DNA of 64,000 nucleotides, taken from Cladophialophora immunda. Its lineage: Eukaryota > Ascomycota > Eurotiomycetes > Chaetothyriales > Herpotrichiellaceae. The translations under genes and the position numbers were made by a program. The stretch lies in assembly GCF_000835495.1 (NCBI RefSeq), contig NW_015622541.1, forward strand, positions 5,704,001-5,768,000, in the 5' to 3' direction. The notes beneath the pieces were generated by a model that saw only the letters and a program-made list of their open reading frames with translations, ran no database searches and was not told the origin of the DNA. Shown here in pieces: positions 10,987 through 21,488 of the stretch (the first letter of the stretch is position 1; every line of letters starts with the position of its first letter).

Positions 10987-12199
10987 GGTGATTGGGCGAG
11001 GACGATCAACCGACCCTGGTCCGAGCTGCTCTAGATTTCGGAGGGCATGTGGAGAGAAGGAGGAAGGGGATCGAAGACGGAGAATAAGTAGGCAGGACAG
11101 ATGTCAAGTCACCTGTGCAACTGGGGCTCTGCCACAGAAAAAGTAGAGAAGGGAAATAAATGGGAATGGATGTGGTGAGCCTGCGAGGCAAGGTGCTCGG
11201 CCAATGCTCTCTCTGTTGCTTTGCTCGACGCGGCGGTCGGCTGGTGACGAGTGACGGAGATGCGGAGAGCTCCAGTTTAAACTTTAAGTGGCATTCAGCT
11301 TGCAGGGAAGCGCAGGGAGCGCAGGCCCTCACCAGCCTGCGCAGCCGTGCGCAGGGCGCCCAGGGAGCGCAGGGAGCGCAACTCTGGGCTGCTTTGCTTC
11401 GTTTAGCCCCCGGTGACGCCCACTAGCTTCACCGCCGGCCCACCCACCGTTCATCAACGTGCCCTCGCTGCCCTGTTTCGCCTACCCAGCCGAGTTTTGA
11501 CGGGCATCAAGCAAGCTGGAATCGCGGCCATCGCAGCCATCGCCACAGATGGTCCTGCCACTCCCTGCCTTTCATTTGCCGACCTCCACGATCGTACCCC
11601 CCTTTCCGGCTTTCCCCTGCAAGAGATAATGCACCTCCTCGTCGTCGCTCACGTTAGTCCGCCTCTGACTGCCCCAGCCATCCGAGTCCATTTCTTCGGG
11701 CCTTGTCAGTCCCACGTGTGGGAAGATGAAGAAAAAGGAAGTTGGGCGCCGGTTCACGGCATCAGAGCTAGCCTGTTCTTCAGCAGGACCAGGATTATGG
11801 CCGGTTGACGGCATCGGGAGATCTTCTTCTGTGTCCATACGGAGAGTTACCCTCCTTCTCCTTACTCAGAGCCAAATGGTTGTTGACCCGTACTACAAGG
11901 TGCCATCCGTGGGTTCCCCAAGGCCACTAATTGCGCAATATGGTCTCGCGATCTTTTGGTTGCACGGCCATAAGCACTGCTCTCTGTACAACCAATCGCA
12001 TACTGTGCTGCAGTTGAAGGATGCCGGATTGGAGGTAGGCATTAGATCTGATCGTCTTGCATCTAATGGCAGGCCATACGGAGCACAGCGAAAGGGTGTA
12101 GAACACAGGGAAAACATCACAGTATTGCGCATGACACCGGCCCACAGTTGTGGTGCCTGCTTCCCGGAAGGGTATCTTTCCAAGATAGCGAGGTTTCAC
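10987..12199. other. Intergenic: tricalbin promoter and YNG2 3' flank
   Basis: Both flanking genes run leftward, so this 1.2 kb holds the tricalbin promoter next to 10987 and the YNG2 3' region near 12199. A GC-rich cluster of imperfect GCGCAGGGAG repeats lies at 11302-11380. A long plus-strand frame (11726-12472) is antisense to the YNG2 tail and shows no domain. Confidence 0.55.
11302..11380. repeat. Imperfect GCGCAGGGAG repeat cluster with internal inverted GCAGG/CCTGC
   Basis: CAGGGA occurs four times (near 11303, 11313, 11361, 11370), interspersed with GCGCAG units. A short inverted pair, GCAGG at about 11321 and CCTGC at about 11336, lies in the middle. It sits about 0.3-0.4 kb upstream of the tricalbin start codon. 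Confidence 0.6.
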
Positions 12200-13570
12200 C
12201 TATTTCCTGCCAGTTTTCTTCTTCATCTTGACCTTTTCAATTATCTCTGGCTTCTCCCTACAGGTCGGACAGTACCAGTCTTCATCCTCATCTGGAACTT
12301 TCTTCATGTTCAAGCACCCCGTGTGGAACCATTGATAGGGGCAGTCATCATTTTCACAAGCCACCATTTCCCCGTAACTGCGCTGGTTGCAGAAACAGTA
12401 GCGCTTGTCGTCTTCTCCTTCTTCATCTTCCATTTCTTCTTCCTCGCCCATATCAGCGTCAGGCTCCTCTGATGCAGCTTGTTGCTGCTTCTTGTTGCCT
12501 CGCCGTCCCCTCGATTGCGAGGCGTCGGTTTCGGAGGCATCTGCGGATGACAACACAGAATCTGCATCTTCCGAGGCTGCCGTGCCGCCACGGCCTCCTC
12601 GTACTGAGGGCGACTGACCCTTTTTGCGCCCAGCAGATAATCTTCCCTTGGTCGCGCTCTTTTGCTTGAGCTTATTGACTTGCTGATGTGAGATGACTTT
12701 CTTGGAGAGGCCTGACTTCTTAGGAGGCACAGCTGATTGCTGTGCTCCTGTGGATCGAGGCATGCTGCCAGCACGGCTTGTACCTGTCCCTGTAGGGGTA
12801 CCTGCCTTTGGAGTGCCTGGGCCAAGTGAGGATTGCCGGAGACTTGACGGCTGGGCCGGTAGGGTGGTGCCCGGAAGTGGACCTCCCAGTTTCCGCCGCT
12901 TGTTCTCAGCACCCAGAGAATGTTCCCGCTCTCGTTGACGCTGTTGCTGAACGGCAGACGCAGGTGTTGCTGGTGCAGAGCTTCGCTGAACAGGTGTGCT
13001 TCCAGTTGTAATCTGTGGCAGCTGCCTGGTTTGGGCTTGCTGCATAGTCGCAGAGATGTGTGCGTTGATCCTGTGTGCGTTGGCGTTGAGAGCGCTGATT
13101 GACGCGTTTTGTAGAGGGAGATTGGTGGGTAAGTCAATGAAGGGCTTTTGTGTCTCAGCCTTGCGGTTGAAAACACTCGGCAAGGGCGGGCCGTCGAGGA
13201 GTTGCCCGTCGTTCTGCAGTTCCCTAATCTTCATATCTAGCTTCCTGACCTGCCGCTCCAAGAGACTGCAGGCCTTTTCGCTCAGTGCGACTTTCTGGTC
13301 CTGGAGTCCATGGCATAGCTCGTAGTTCTTCTTGACTAGATCGACGTACTCGTTCTCCTTTGGATGTGGGGCGAGAACTCCGTTGATTCTGAGATGCTTT
13401 TGTATGTTGGTGTCCTTCTGGTTAATGACGGACAAGTGTTTCTGCAAGTCTTTGTCCTTGGCTTGGATTTCTTCCATCATATGGGTGATCTCGGCCGGTA
13501 GATTGGCCGCATCGTGAATGAATTGCTCCAGCACCGACGCACAGTCTTCATTCGATGCCATCTCCGACAA
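12200..13570 (-). CDS. YNG2: ING-family PHD-finger protein, YNG2-like subunit of the NuA4 histone acetyltransferase
   Basis: A single-exon protein of 456 aa. The N-terminal ING domain (about 10-120) reads VLEQFIHDAANLPAEI and is a coiled, helical Esa1/Epl1-docking region; its match to yeast Yng2 is better than to Pho23 or Yng1. A long Ala/Ser/Gln/Gly-rich linker with basic patches and an acidic run precedes the C-terminal PHD finger (about 390-437). The PHD has the C4HC3 ligands CFC, C-x4-C, H-x2-C and C-x2-C, with Met and Trp at positions that in ING proteins form the H3K4me3-binding groove. A polybasic tail KVKMKKKTGRK ends the protein. A second Met at residue 4 (MASNEDC) is an equally good start. 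It is divergently transcribed from HOS2. Confidence 0.9.
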   Translation of the reverse strand: MSEMASNEDCASVLEQFIHDAANLPAEITHMMEEIQAKDKDLQKHLSVINQKDTNIQKHLRINGVLAPHPKENEYVDLVKKNYELCHGLQDQKVALSEKACSLLERQVRKLDMKIRELQNDGQLLDGPPLPSVFNRKAETQKPFIDLPTNLPLQNASISALNANAHRINAHISATMQQAQTRQLPQITTGSTPVQRSSAPATPASAVQQQRQREREHSLGAENKRRKLGGPLPGTTLPAQPSSLRQSSLGPGTPKAGTPTGTGTSRAGSMPRSTGAQQSAVPPKKSGLSKKVISHQQVNKLKQKSATKGRLSAGRKKGQSPSVRGGRGGTAASEDADSVLSSADASETDASQSRGRRGNKKQQQAASEEPDADMGEEEEMEDEEGEDDKRYCFCNQRSYGEMVACENDDCPYQWFHTGCLNMKKVPDEDEDWYCPTCREKPEIIEKVKMKKKTGRK

Positions 13571-14277
13571 CTATGACTGGGTTGGCAAGGAGTGGACGGG
13601 CAGAAGGTTAGGGATCTCCGGTTCTCCCGTGCGCGTGTTGTTTTCGTGGTTTTCTCGGAGGAAAACAGGGCGTGAGGAAGCCACAACAACCGCGAAACCT
13701 CTGCTTGATCGAATCTCACTGATTAATTGCTTTTGGTACTGTCCATGCGAAACTTGGTTTGATGAAATCCGACCTGGTTGTGACATGCGTGATGAAAGGA
13801 GAACTGACGGTGCGTCAAAGGCAGAAGGACAGCGAGGCGGAGAAGTTTGGCATTCATGACAAAGGGCAGGACAAGCTAAACCATTTTAGTATTAGTGAGC
13901 AGTGGCGCAAGTTTGACGCCACATCAAGTCCGAGATTCTGGACTTCCACGCGGTTCTCGATTTTCACGACAGCCTTGCCTTGCCTTGAACCTTTTGATGA
14001 TTCTTTCGACAACTTTTATCGTCTCCCAAACGCCTCCAGATCTTGTGCACCCGGAATCCAACCTGTTCCCGATAGGGAAGCGATCGCATCACATTCTCGA
14101 AGACAATGCGCTGGTCATTCTGCTAGGACGAAGTCAGCGCAGAGTTCAAGACAGTATTCTATCGGCAGGGACATCGCACAATTTGGCCGCTCGCGTCATG
14201 AAACTGGGCAGATTCGAGTCTCCATCTTCCCTTTGACACAAGCTCTGCATCACGATTTCTATGACAATACGCGCATC
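13571..14277. promoter_or_regulatory. Shared divergent promoter region of YNG2 (-) and HOS2 (+)
   Basis: The 707 bp between the two start codons must hold both promoters. No clear TATA box was seen. The plus-strand frame of HOS2 stays open back to 13759, so part of it could be translated, but that sequence has no visible conservation. Confidence 0.6.
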
Positions 14278-15789
14278 ATGACCGTCGTGCAGGAATACCA
14301 GGACCCGTCGTCCTCATACCCAACCCCCACCCTCACACTCTCCGCCAAAATTCAACGCGAGATAGAAGCCAACGGCATCACCCGCCCAAAAGGTTACGAT
14401 GTCTCATGGCACTACAATCCAGCCGTGGAGAACCATCACTTTGGTCAAACCCATCCCATGAAGCCCTGGCGCCTGACCTTGACAAAGTCCCTCGTCCTGT
14501 CTTACGGCATGCACACGGCGATGGACTGTTATACATCTCGTCCAGCCACCCGCGAAGAAATCGCCGCATTCCATAAAGATGCGTACGTCGACTTTCTCAT
14601 GGAGGCCACTCCTCAGAATATCTATCAAATGTACCCTGAACTCGAAAAGGGTTCGGGCTACTCTTCCGCCATTTTCGGCGTTGGAGATGATTGTCCGATT
14701 TTCGATGGTCTCTACGCATTCTGCTCGACTTACGCTGGAGCGTCCATCGACGCAGCCCGCAAACTTTGCAATAAACAATCCGATATCGCCATCAACTGGT
14801 CTGGTGGCCTGCATCACGCTAAAAAGGCAGAAGCCAGCGGGTTCTGCTATGTCAATGACATCGTCCTCGCCGTTCTTCAACTGCTCCGATACCATCCGCG
14901 CGTCCTGTACATCGACATTGACGTACACCATGGGGATGGTGTAGAGCAAGCATTCTGGTCAACTGACCGTGTTATGTGTGTCTCCTTCCACAAATACGAC
15001 AAGGAAGTCTTTTTCCCCGGGACCGGTCCACTGGAGTCTACCGGACCCATCCACCCCGATAATCCAGGGAAGAATTACACCATCAACGTCCCCCTCAACG
15101 ACGGCATTGACGACGAAACATACGACTACCTCTTCCGCAGCGTCGTGGAACCCACCATCAAGACTTACCGCCCCTCGGCGATTGTGCTGCAGTGTGGCGC
15201 GGATTCTCTCGGTCATGATCGTCTGGGGTGTTTCAACCTGGGAATTCGCGGCCACGGCAACTGCGTTTCGTTCGTCAAATCTTTTCAGATCCCTTTGCTC
15301 GTCGTGGGCGGTGGTGGCTATACACCACGTAATGTCGCGCGGGCGTGGACGAATGAGACATCAATCTGCATCGGCGCAGACAGCATGCTCAACCCGCAAT
15401 TGCCGGAATTCATGCCGCACCGTGAAGCGTTTCGGAAAGAAGGCTTCACTTTGTTCCCCAATCTCGGCGGCTGGAGAAACGCAAACCTCAACTCAAAGCA
15501 GGATATCGAAAAGATCATACGACACGTGAGGGAACAGCTGGTACAAATCCGCGGTGCCCCGAGCGTACAGATGAAACATATTCCCGAGGATATCCAGGGT
15601 TGGAGGGACGAAGTCGAGGAGGACTTGAAGGCAAAACGATTAGAGAGGGAGGAGAAGGCGGAAGAGAGGGACGGAGCGGGAGGTCTGTTGGCCAAGGCAA
15701 GCCGGAGGAGGGAGCTGGAGAGAGCCGGTGGCAGCTCGGCCCTGGCCAGCGGTGCCGCAAGCGTGAGACTCGGTGAAGGCCCCAGCTGA
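14278..15789 (+). CDS. hosA: Class I histone deacetylase, HOS2/HosA type
   Basis: A single-exon protein of 503 aa from ATG 14278. It removes acetyl groups from histone lysines; yeast Hos2 acts in the Set3 complex. The conserved catalytic core runs from GYDVSWHYNP (about 39) to GAPSVQM (about 425). The paired histidines HH are at 179-180; zinc ligands are D215, H217 (in DIDVHHGDG) and D309 (GADSLGHDRLG); the transition-state Tyr348 lies in GGGGYTPRN. The overall sequence follows Hos2 more closely than Rpd3, and there is no long RpdA-type acidic C-terminus; instead a charged Lys/Glu tail ends the protein. The internal ATG at 14278 was chosen because similarity to deacetylases begins shortly after it; the frame is open 173 codons further upstream. 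Confidence 0.95.
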   Translation: MTVVQEYQDPSSSYPTPTLTLSAKIQREIEANGITRPKGYDVSWHYNPAVENHHFGQTHPMKPWRLTLTKSLVLSYGMHTAMDCYTSRPATREEIAAFHKDAYVDFLMEATPQNIYQMYPELEKGSGYSSAIFGVGDDCPIFDGLYAFCSTYAGASIDAARKLCNKQSDIAINWSGGLHHAKKAEASGFCYVNDIVLAVLQLLRYHPRVLYIDIDVHHGDGVEQAFWSTDRVMCVSFHKYDKEVFFPGTGPLESTGPIHPDNPGKNYTINVPLNDGIDDETYDYLFRSVVEPTIKTYRPSAIVLQCGADSLGHDRLGCFNLGIRGHGNCVSFVKSFQIPLLVVGGGGYTPRNVARAWTNETSICIGADSMLNPQLPEFMPHREAFRKEGFTLFPNLGGWRNANLNSKQDIEKIIRHVREQLVQIRGAPSVQMKHIPEDIQGWRDEVEEDLKAKRLEREEKAEERDGAGGLLAKASRRRELERAGGSSALASGAASVRLGEGPS

Positions 15790-16434
15790 GGAGAAAGAGA
15801 TATACCATCAAAGGCGATGGACACGATGAGTTTGACAGGATCATCACAGTCGCCCCTGATTGTCCGTATGTCGACAAAGACGCCGAGCCGGACTCATCCA
15901 GCGGGGAGCCTTTTCGCATACCCTCTCCAATACCTTGTTCCGTCTACTGTACCAAAAGAGAACCCGCTATCTACCTCCCCAATATTCCCATCATATCCAT
16001 GCGTCATTGCCACTGGGGTTTCTGGAACTTTTCGGGGTCTGTGGAGGGCTGCAAGTACCGGGTCGGTACTGCTGTCAGAGTGTAAACGGGATACTTTTAG
16101 TCTGCGGGTAGCTGGGGTAGCATAACAAGACTGAGTGCTGCGTCTGCAGTATTTTCAACCTATCGGCACGGAGCCCTGCAGTCATGAGATAGCTTCGTAT
16201 TCAGTTTATTATTAGGAAACGCTCTCTTGGAAGAAGATTGATACGCTGCTATTCCTTTTCTGTTGCCCCATCCGATGGCCGCCTCGATGGGCTGCAGACA
16301 GATTAGAATCGTGTGTGACTCTGTGGGAGCAGCAAGGATTCAGCGGCCATCGCAACACTCCCGGCTCCTCTTTGTTGCTCGCGTAGGAGCAGAGGGCGGA
16401 ATTCAGGGCCTAGACGCCAGAATGGAGCTTTGTC
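15790..16434. other. Convergent 3' region of HOS2 and RPC34
   Basis: This 645 bp spacer separates the stop codons of two convergent genes. It should contain both polyadenylation regions. No gene or repeat stands out. Confidence 0.6.
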
Positions 16435-17888
16435 CTATGAAGGCTCCAGCTCCAGCTCGATGTCGACACGAGGCCCTCGGTCGCCGTTGACCGTGACATG
16501 CTCCTTGTCTTTGCCCTTGTCCTTGTCTCGCTCCTTGGTCTTCTCTTTCCCCTTTTCTTTCTCCGCCGTCCACTCGTCCGCCTCTTCAAGCCTCTCATAC
16601 CACTCGTCAAAATATTTGCAAGTGACCACATTCACGGGGCCCCCATCACCACAAATGTCAAACGAAGGACACCTCAGACAAGGTACTTCACTGGAGCCTC
16701 CCTCTCCCAACCTCTCCAACTCCTCCTGCCGATACGCGGCTTTTCTGACATCGTCGTGGTGGCTCACCTTGCGCTTAACAAGTTGATGTTGTTCGGTGAT
16801 GTCCTGCGGGGTTTTAAAGCAGCGGTACATGGTAACGGTGTTGTTGATATGGTCGTCGGGAAGCTCATTACCATGAGGAGGACGGTGGAGTTTGAAGAGG
16901 CGATCATCGTAAACCATTACCTGGAGGAGTTGTGCGATGGCGTTTTGAGGCAGCACAGAGCCCGTCACTTTGATGTCGAGGATATGTCTGGTTATGTCTT
17001 GAAGAGTTGGATAGGACTTGTAGCCCGGAGCAAAGGGTCGGTAAGATCTCTGTGCGGAAGCCTGGTGTTTAGAGGACCTGACTTTATTGTTTTGTCCCTC
17101 ACTAGTCTTGGTTAATTTGCTCCTGTCATCCCCATGCTCTTCGAAGCCACCGCTAGGTCGCTTGCGTTTTTGACCTAGGCTTTCTTCCGTATCATCAGGC
17201 TTGATTTCTTGCCAGCTTTGAGTAGAAACATAATGCTCAATGACAGTGGAGATGGTATCAATTAGTCCGATATCAAGTCGTCCTTCGGAGAACCAAGAGC
17301 CGCCCGTTGCATCCTCGGAGGGTGTCAAGCCAGCGAGAATGTACATCTTCCGAGATGGATGGCTGACGCTCTTCATCTGCTTGACCAATCCTCTTCCCTC
17401 CAAGACCCTGTAGACCTTTTCCAGGATGTTCCCGTGGAGGGCGGTCTTGGACTGGATCTGCTTTGTCCACATGCCGGAGGACTTTGCGCCGTCGATGACC
17501 TGCAAGACGATTTTCTCATTGCGACTGAGGTTGGCATAGCTGTAGAATAGGACAGTCAGGAATTAAGCAGACACTGCAAGTTCGGTGTGGTATGGTATTA
17601 CTCTTTTGCTACCTCTGGGTCTACCAACTCCCAGCCTATGCCACCGCCCGCTCTATCGTGGACTCTGAAGAGCGAATTTTTGGTAAGATATTCGACGGAG
17701 GAGAGAAGGATCTGGAGATCTTGGTTTGGGACGATACCGGCGTCCAACAATTCGGCTTGGGAAAAGACATGGCCGAATGTGTAATTTTGACAGCACCAAG
17801 CATGAAGAGCCTCAGCAGTGCGATCTCGAACGGGAGCGGCCGTCGAAGGGCCGGAATCCGGGGCGGTGGTATTCTTCGGGGGCGCCAT
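16435..17888 (-). CDS. RPC34: RNA polymerase III subunit RPC6/Rpc34
   Basis: Two exons (17888-17602 and 17539-16435) joined across a 62-nt intron (donor GTAATA, acceptor CTACAG) give 463 aa. The subunit belongs to the Pol III initiation heterotrimer that contacts TFIIIB and helps open promoters of tRNA and 5S genes. The first exon carries a winged-helix segment; across the junction the sequence reads YANLSRNEKIVLQVID, and GLVKQMKSVSHPSRKMYIL continues a second winged helix. Near the C-terminus VPCLRCPSFDICGDGGPVN followed by VTCKYF supplies four Cys placed as in the iron-sulfur site of metazoan RPC6. The protein ends in a Lys/Glu/Asp-repeat tail unlike the compact yeast end. The start MAPPKN at 17886-17888 was preferred over an upstream Met because the upstream stretch looks untranslated. 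Confidence 0.93.
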
Positions 17889-18526
17889 TGTGAAGCAATG
17901 GCTGGGGAGGATATGTGCTACCGATGGGGGTAGAGATCTGTGTACATGATGGGTCAAGCAGAGCGGCTGCTGACCAAGTGAGCAAAAGGACTGAGCGAGA
18001 GGAAGGACGAGAACAAATTGGATGTCACCGCGACATACTAGGAGAAATTTTATAGCTGCGTGAATGCGAGTGTGTGAAGGTGGAACAGAGTATGGAGTTG
18101 TGTGAATAATGGATTCTGGAAATTTTGGCGCAGACGCTGCGAAATAGTGGGGGTCGTAGTCGAGGTTTCAATCAGGCTGCGGATGGGCACGAGGCTGCCG
18201 CTGGTGCCAGTGCGGGCGGTGCAGCTGATGGCGTTTTAGGCTTCTAGCCTTCTCTGATCCTCACCTGAGGTCCCTGCAGAGCCTGTGATGCTTCTGGGTG
18301 GGTGGCCCGTGCACCGAATTTTCTAGCAATTCTGTTCGCTGCCCGCATTTGACGAACTAAAGAGTACATCAGGCTGTCGATTTCTCCAAATCATTTTCAG
18401 GCTCAGTCGATCTTGTGTACAACGGAAAGCTCTATTCTCTGCAACAGCTGTATCCTATCTTCCTCCTCTACTCCACGCGATCTCCTCTCGTCTTGCTCTA
18501 ATCTGACCCTCAACTCCGTCCTAACC
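17889..18526. promoter_or_regulatory. Divergent promoter region of RPC34 (-) and STI1 (+)
   Basis: A 638-bp spacer between two start codons. A CT-rich stretch at 18450-18520 precedes the STI1 ATG, typical of strongly expressed fungal genes. No heat-shock element could be assigned confidently by eye. Confidence 0.55.
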
Positions 18527-20462
18527 ATGGCCGATGCTCTGAAGGCCGAGGGCAACAAGGCCTTTGCAGCCAAAGACTTCAAGACTGCCATGTGAGTGCC
18601 TAGTCCGCGACATGCTCTCTGCTCGCTCGGCTGACCCCTACTGCCAGTGACAAATTTTCCCAAGCTATTGAACTAGATCCTACGAATCATGTCCTCTACT
18701 CTAACCGCTCCGGCGCATATGCTTCCCTCAAAGATTACCAGAAAGCCCTTGACGATGCGAACAAGACCACCGAACTCAAGTCTGACTGGGCAAAAGGCTG
18801 GGGTCGGAAAGGAGCTGCTCAACACGGTCTTGGAGATCTTGTCGGTGCAAAGGATGCTTTTGAAGAGGCCTTGAAGCTCGAACCTTCAAACGCCCAGGCT
18901 CGACAAGGCCTCGATGCTGTGAACAGAGCCATTGAGGCAGAAGCACGTGCAGACGGTGCTGATTTGGGTGGGATGGGAAACATGTTCAATGATCCCCAGC
19001 TCATCCAAAAGCTCGCAACCAACCCAAAGACGTCGAAATACCTTGCAGACCCTCAATTCATGGCTAAGTTGCAGCGACTAGCCAAGAATCCCCAAGAGAT
19101 GGGCCAGGAACTCGCCGATCCCAGATTCCTCGAGGTCATGGGTGTGCTGCTGGGTGTCGATATGCAGATGGGTATGCCGCCGGAAGGAGGGCCTTCAGGT
19201 GCAGAGAGGGCCACGGAAGCAGAAGAAGACGTCCCCATGCCGGATGTTCGGCCCCAGTCCAATCCCCCACCGCAAGCTGAGAAAAAGGCACCCGAACCTG
19301 AACCCGAGCCCGAACCAGAAGACGAGGAGGCCATCGCCGCGAAGAAGGCGAAGGAAGAAGCCGAGAACGAAAAGAAACTCGGGACAGAAAGTTACAAGAA
19401 GCGCAAGTTCGACGAAGCTATTGAACACTACTCGAAAGCCTGGGACCTGCACAAGGATATCACTTACCTGACCAACCTCGGCGCCGCCAAATTCGAGAAG
19501 GGCGACTACCAAGGGTGCATTGAGGCATGTGAGAAGGCCATCGAGGAAGGCCGCGTCATCCTCGCCGACTTCAAGATCATTGCCAAAGCGTTCGGTCGTA
19601 TCGGATCTGCTTATGAGAAAATGGGTGATTTACCGAAAGCCCTCGTCAACTATCAGAAATCCCTCACCGAACACCGCACGCCCGAGATCCTGGCGAAGTT
19701 CAAGGCTGCCGAGAAGGCTCAGATCAAAGCTGAAAAGGATGCATATATCGACCCAGAAAAGGCAGAAGAAGCCCGCTTGTTGGGAGCCGAGAAGTTCAAA
19801 AACGCGGACTGGCCAGGCGCCGTCGAGGCCTACACCGAACTCACCAAGCGAGCGCCAGACGACCCACGAGGCTACTCCAACCGGGCGGCTGCACTTATCA
19901 AACTCCTGGCCTTCCCGACTGCGATCCAAGACTGCGACGAGGCCATTAAGCGCGACCCTAAATTTATAAAAGCATATCTCCGTAAGGCTCAAGCATTGTT
20001 CGGCATGAAGGAATACAACAAGTGCTTGGATGTGTGTACGGAGGCCATGGAACGTGATGAAGGTGGTAAGAACGCCCGAGAAATTGAGCAGCAGCAGTCC
20101 AAGGCCCTGGAAGCAATGTATGCTGCTCGCCAGGGAGAGACCGAGGAGGAGACGAGTGCAAGGATTCAGAAAGATCCCGAAATAAGTGAGTGAGCCCCGA
20201 TTCCCACCGGCTGCGTCGCCAGTTCTGTTTCAACCGAGTCCACCCCCTTCACTGCATTCATTGCCGCCTTCTGCATTTTAGGAATTTCCGACTAACCTGT
20301 TTTGCTTGCACAGTGCAAATCCTTTCCGACCCAGTCATGCAATCCATCTTGCAACAAGCCAAGTCCGACCCGGCGGCACTCAACGAACACATGAAGAACC
20401 CTGGCATCCGGTCGAAGGTCCAGAAGTTGATTGCTGCAGGTGTCATCCGCGTGGGACGATAG
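18527..20462 (+). CDS. STI1: Hsp70/Hsp90 co-chaperone STI1 (Hop)
   Basis: Three exons (18527-18591, 18648-20185, 20314-20462) with introns of 56 and 128 nt give 583 aa. STI1 bridges Hsp70 and Hsp90 through TPR domains that bind their EEVD tails. TPR1 begins at once (ALKAEGNKAFAAKDF) and spans about 1-118. The DP1 module (DPQLIQKLATNP) covers about 135-190. A Pro-Glu repeat linker at about 237-246 precedes TPR2A (from about 266) and TPR2B (to about 505). The DP2 module QILSDPVMQSILQQA lies in the last exon and the protein ends GVIRVGR. The second intron has a good CTAAC branch site at 20291. Length and domain order match the family fully. The 65-nt first exon is a common arrangement in ascomycete STI1 genes. 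Confidence 0.97.
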
Positions 20463-21488
20463 GAGAGTGGCAAGAGTCATGGATGGAGGGTGAAGCGAGA
20501 AAAGCGCGCGATGCAGTCTGGTGTAATTTAGCACACGGCATTCAATGCAAAGGGGGAGATACCGCGACCACTAAGTGAAGCAAGACCTGGAGAAAGTCGA
20601 CGAACAAAGAGGGACTGTTGCTTTGTGCGTGTGCATGTGTGCGTGGTAATGTGTGTGTGAGTATGTCGTCGGAAATCAGCATCATGCCTCATGACCGTTA
20701 CGAGAGAGAGATTTCTTGTTCTTTCGCAGGCGCGATTTTCCATCTAATCCATCCCATTTCACAACCCTTGGCCCTGACGACTCCAACAAGCAAGGAAAAC
20801 GAGAAATCCACAAAGGGCATCAGCGGTATTGGTTCTCTCTACGTATGTACCTTCTCTGTGTCTCTCCGTGTCTACAGCAGCGAGCAGCAACTTCCCGGGG
20901 GTCAACTATGCACCGCTGTCAATCAGCCAGCTTGGACAATCTACTGGGGAATTACCTCGGTAGTTGGTAGGTACCTGGGTAGATAAGTAGGTAGATAGGG
21001 AGTCACTCATACCAGATCATGTCAGATCAGCTCAGATCAACTCTACATCAGCGGAAATCGAGCTAAGACATAACAAGTAGATATGCGTGAAAGTCGTCTC
21101 TCGTCGAGGTTGGTAGATCTACCGCTAGACGGATGACATATACAACTGGGATATATCAGACGGGTGCTTTTTCACTCCCTTGTTTTCATTCATTCATGCA
21201 TCTTGGTTCAATCACTTTCTCTTCCGAATATATATGGCTTCCCTTTGACCCAATATGCACTCAGATTCAAGTCGTAAATGCTCTGTAAATGTAATCCCGC
21301 TTGTCGTTGATCCACATGGCTGGCTGGCTGACTGACTGATGACTAACTGGCGACATGAATTAGCTGGCTATATTTATGTCCCTGGGTATATACCCAAACT
21401 GTGCTGTAAACCCTCAGCAAATGCCCGGAAAAGTAGAGAGAACTGCAGTGACCAGCAGTGGCAGAAGAGGACAAGAGAACCAAAGCGC
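20463..21488. other. Convergent 3' region of STI1 and KHA1
   Basis: About 1 kb between two stop codons. It contains short direct repeats such as GGTAGATA-like units around 20960-21000 and GGCTGGCTGGCTGACTGACTG near 21320. No coding frame with a recognisable family. Confidence 0.55.

Noticed and set aside
11726..12472. Plus-strand frame of 248 codons overlapping the 3' end of YNG2
   Set aside because: Antisense to the PHD finger, and hydrophobic runs come from its complement; no conserved feature.
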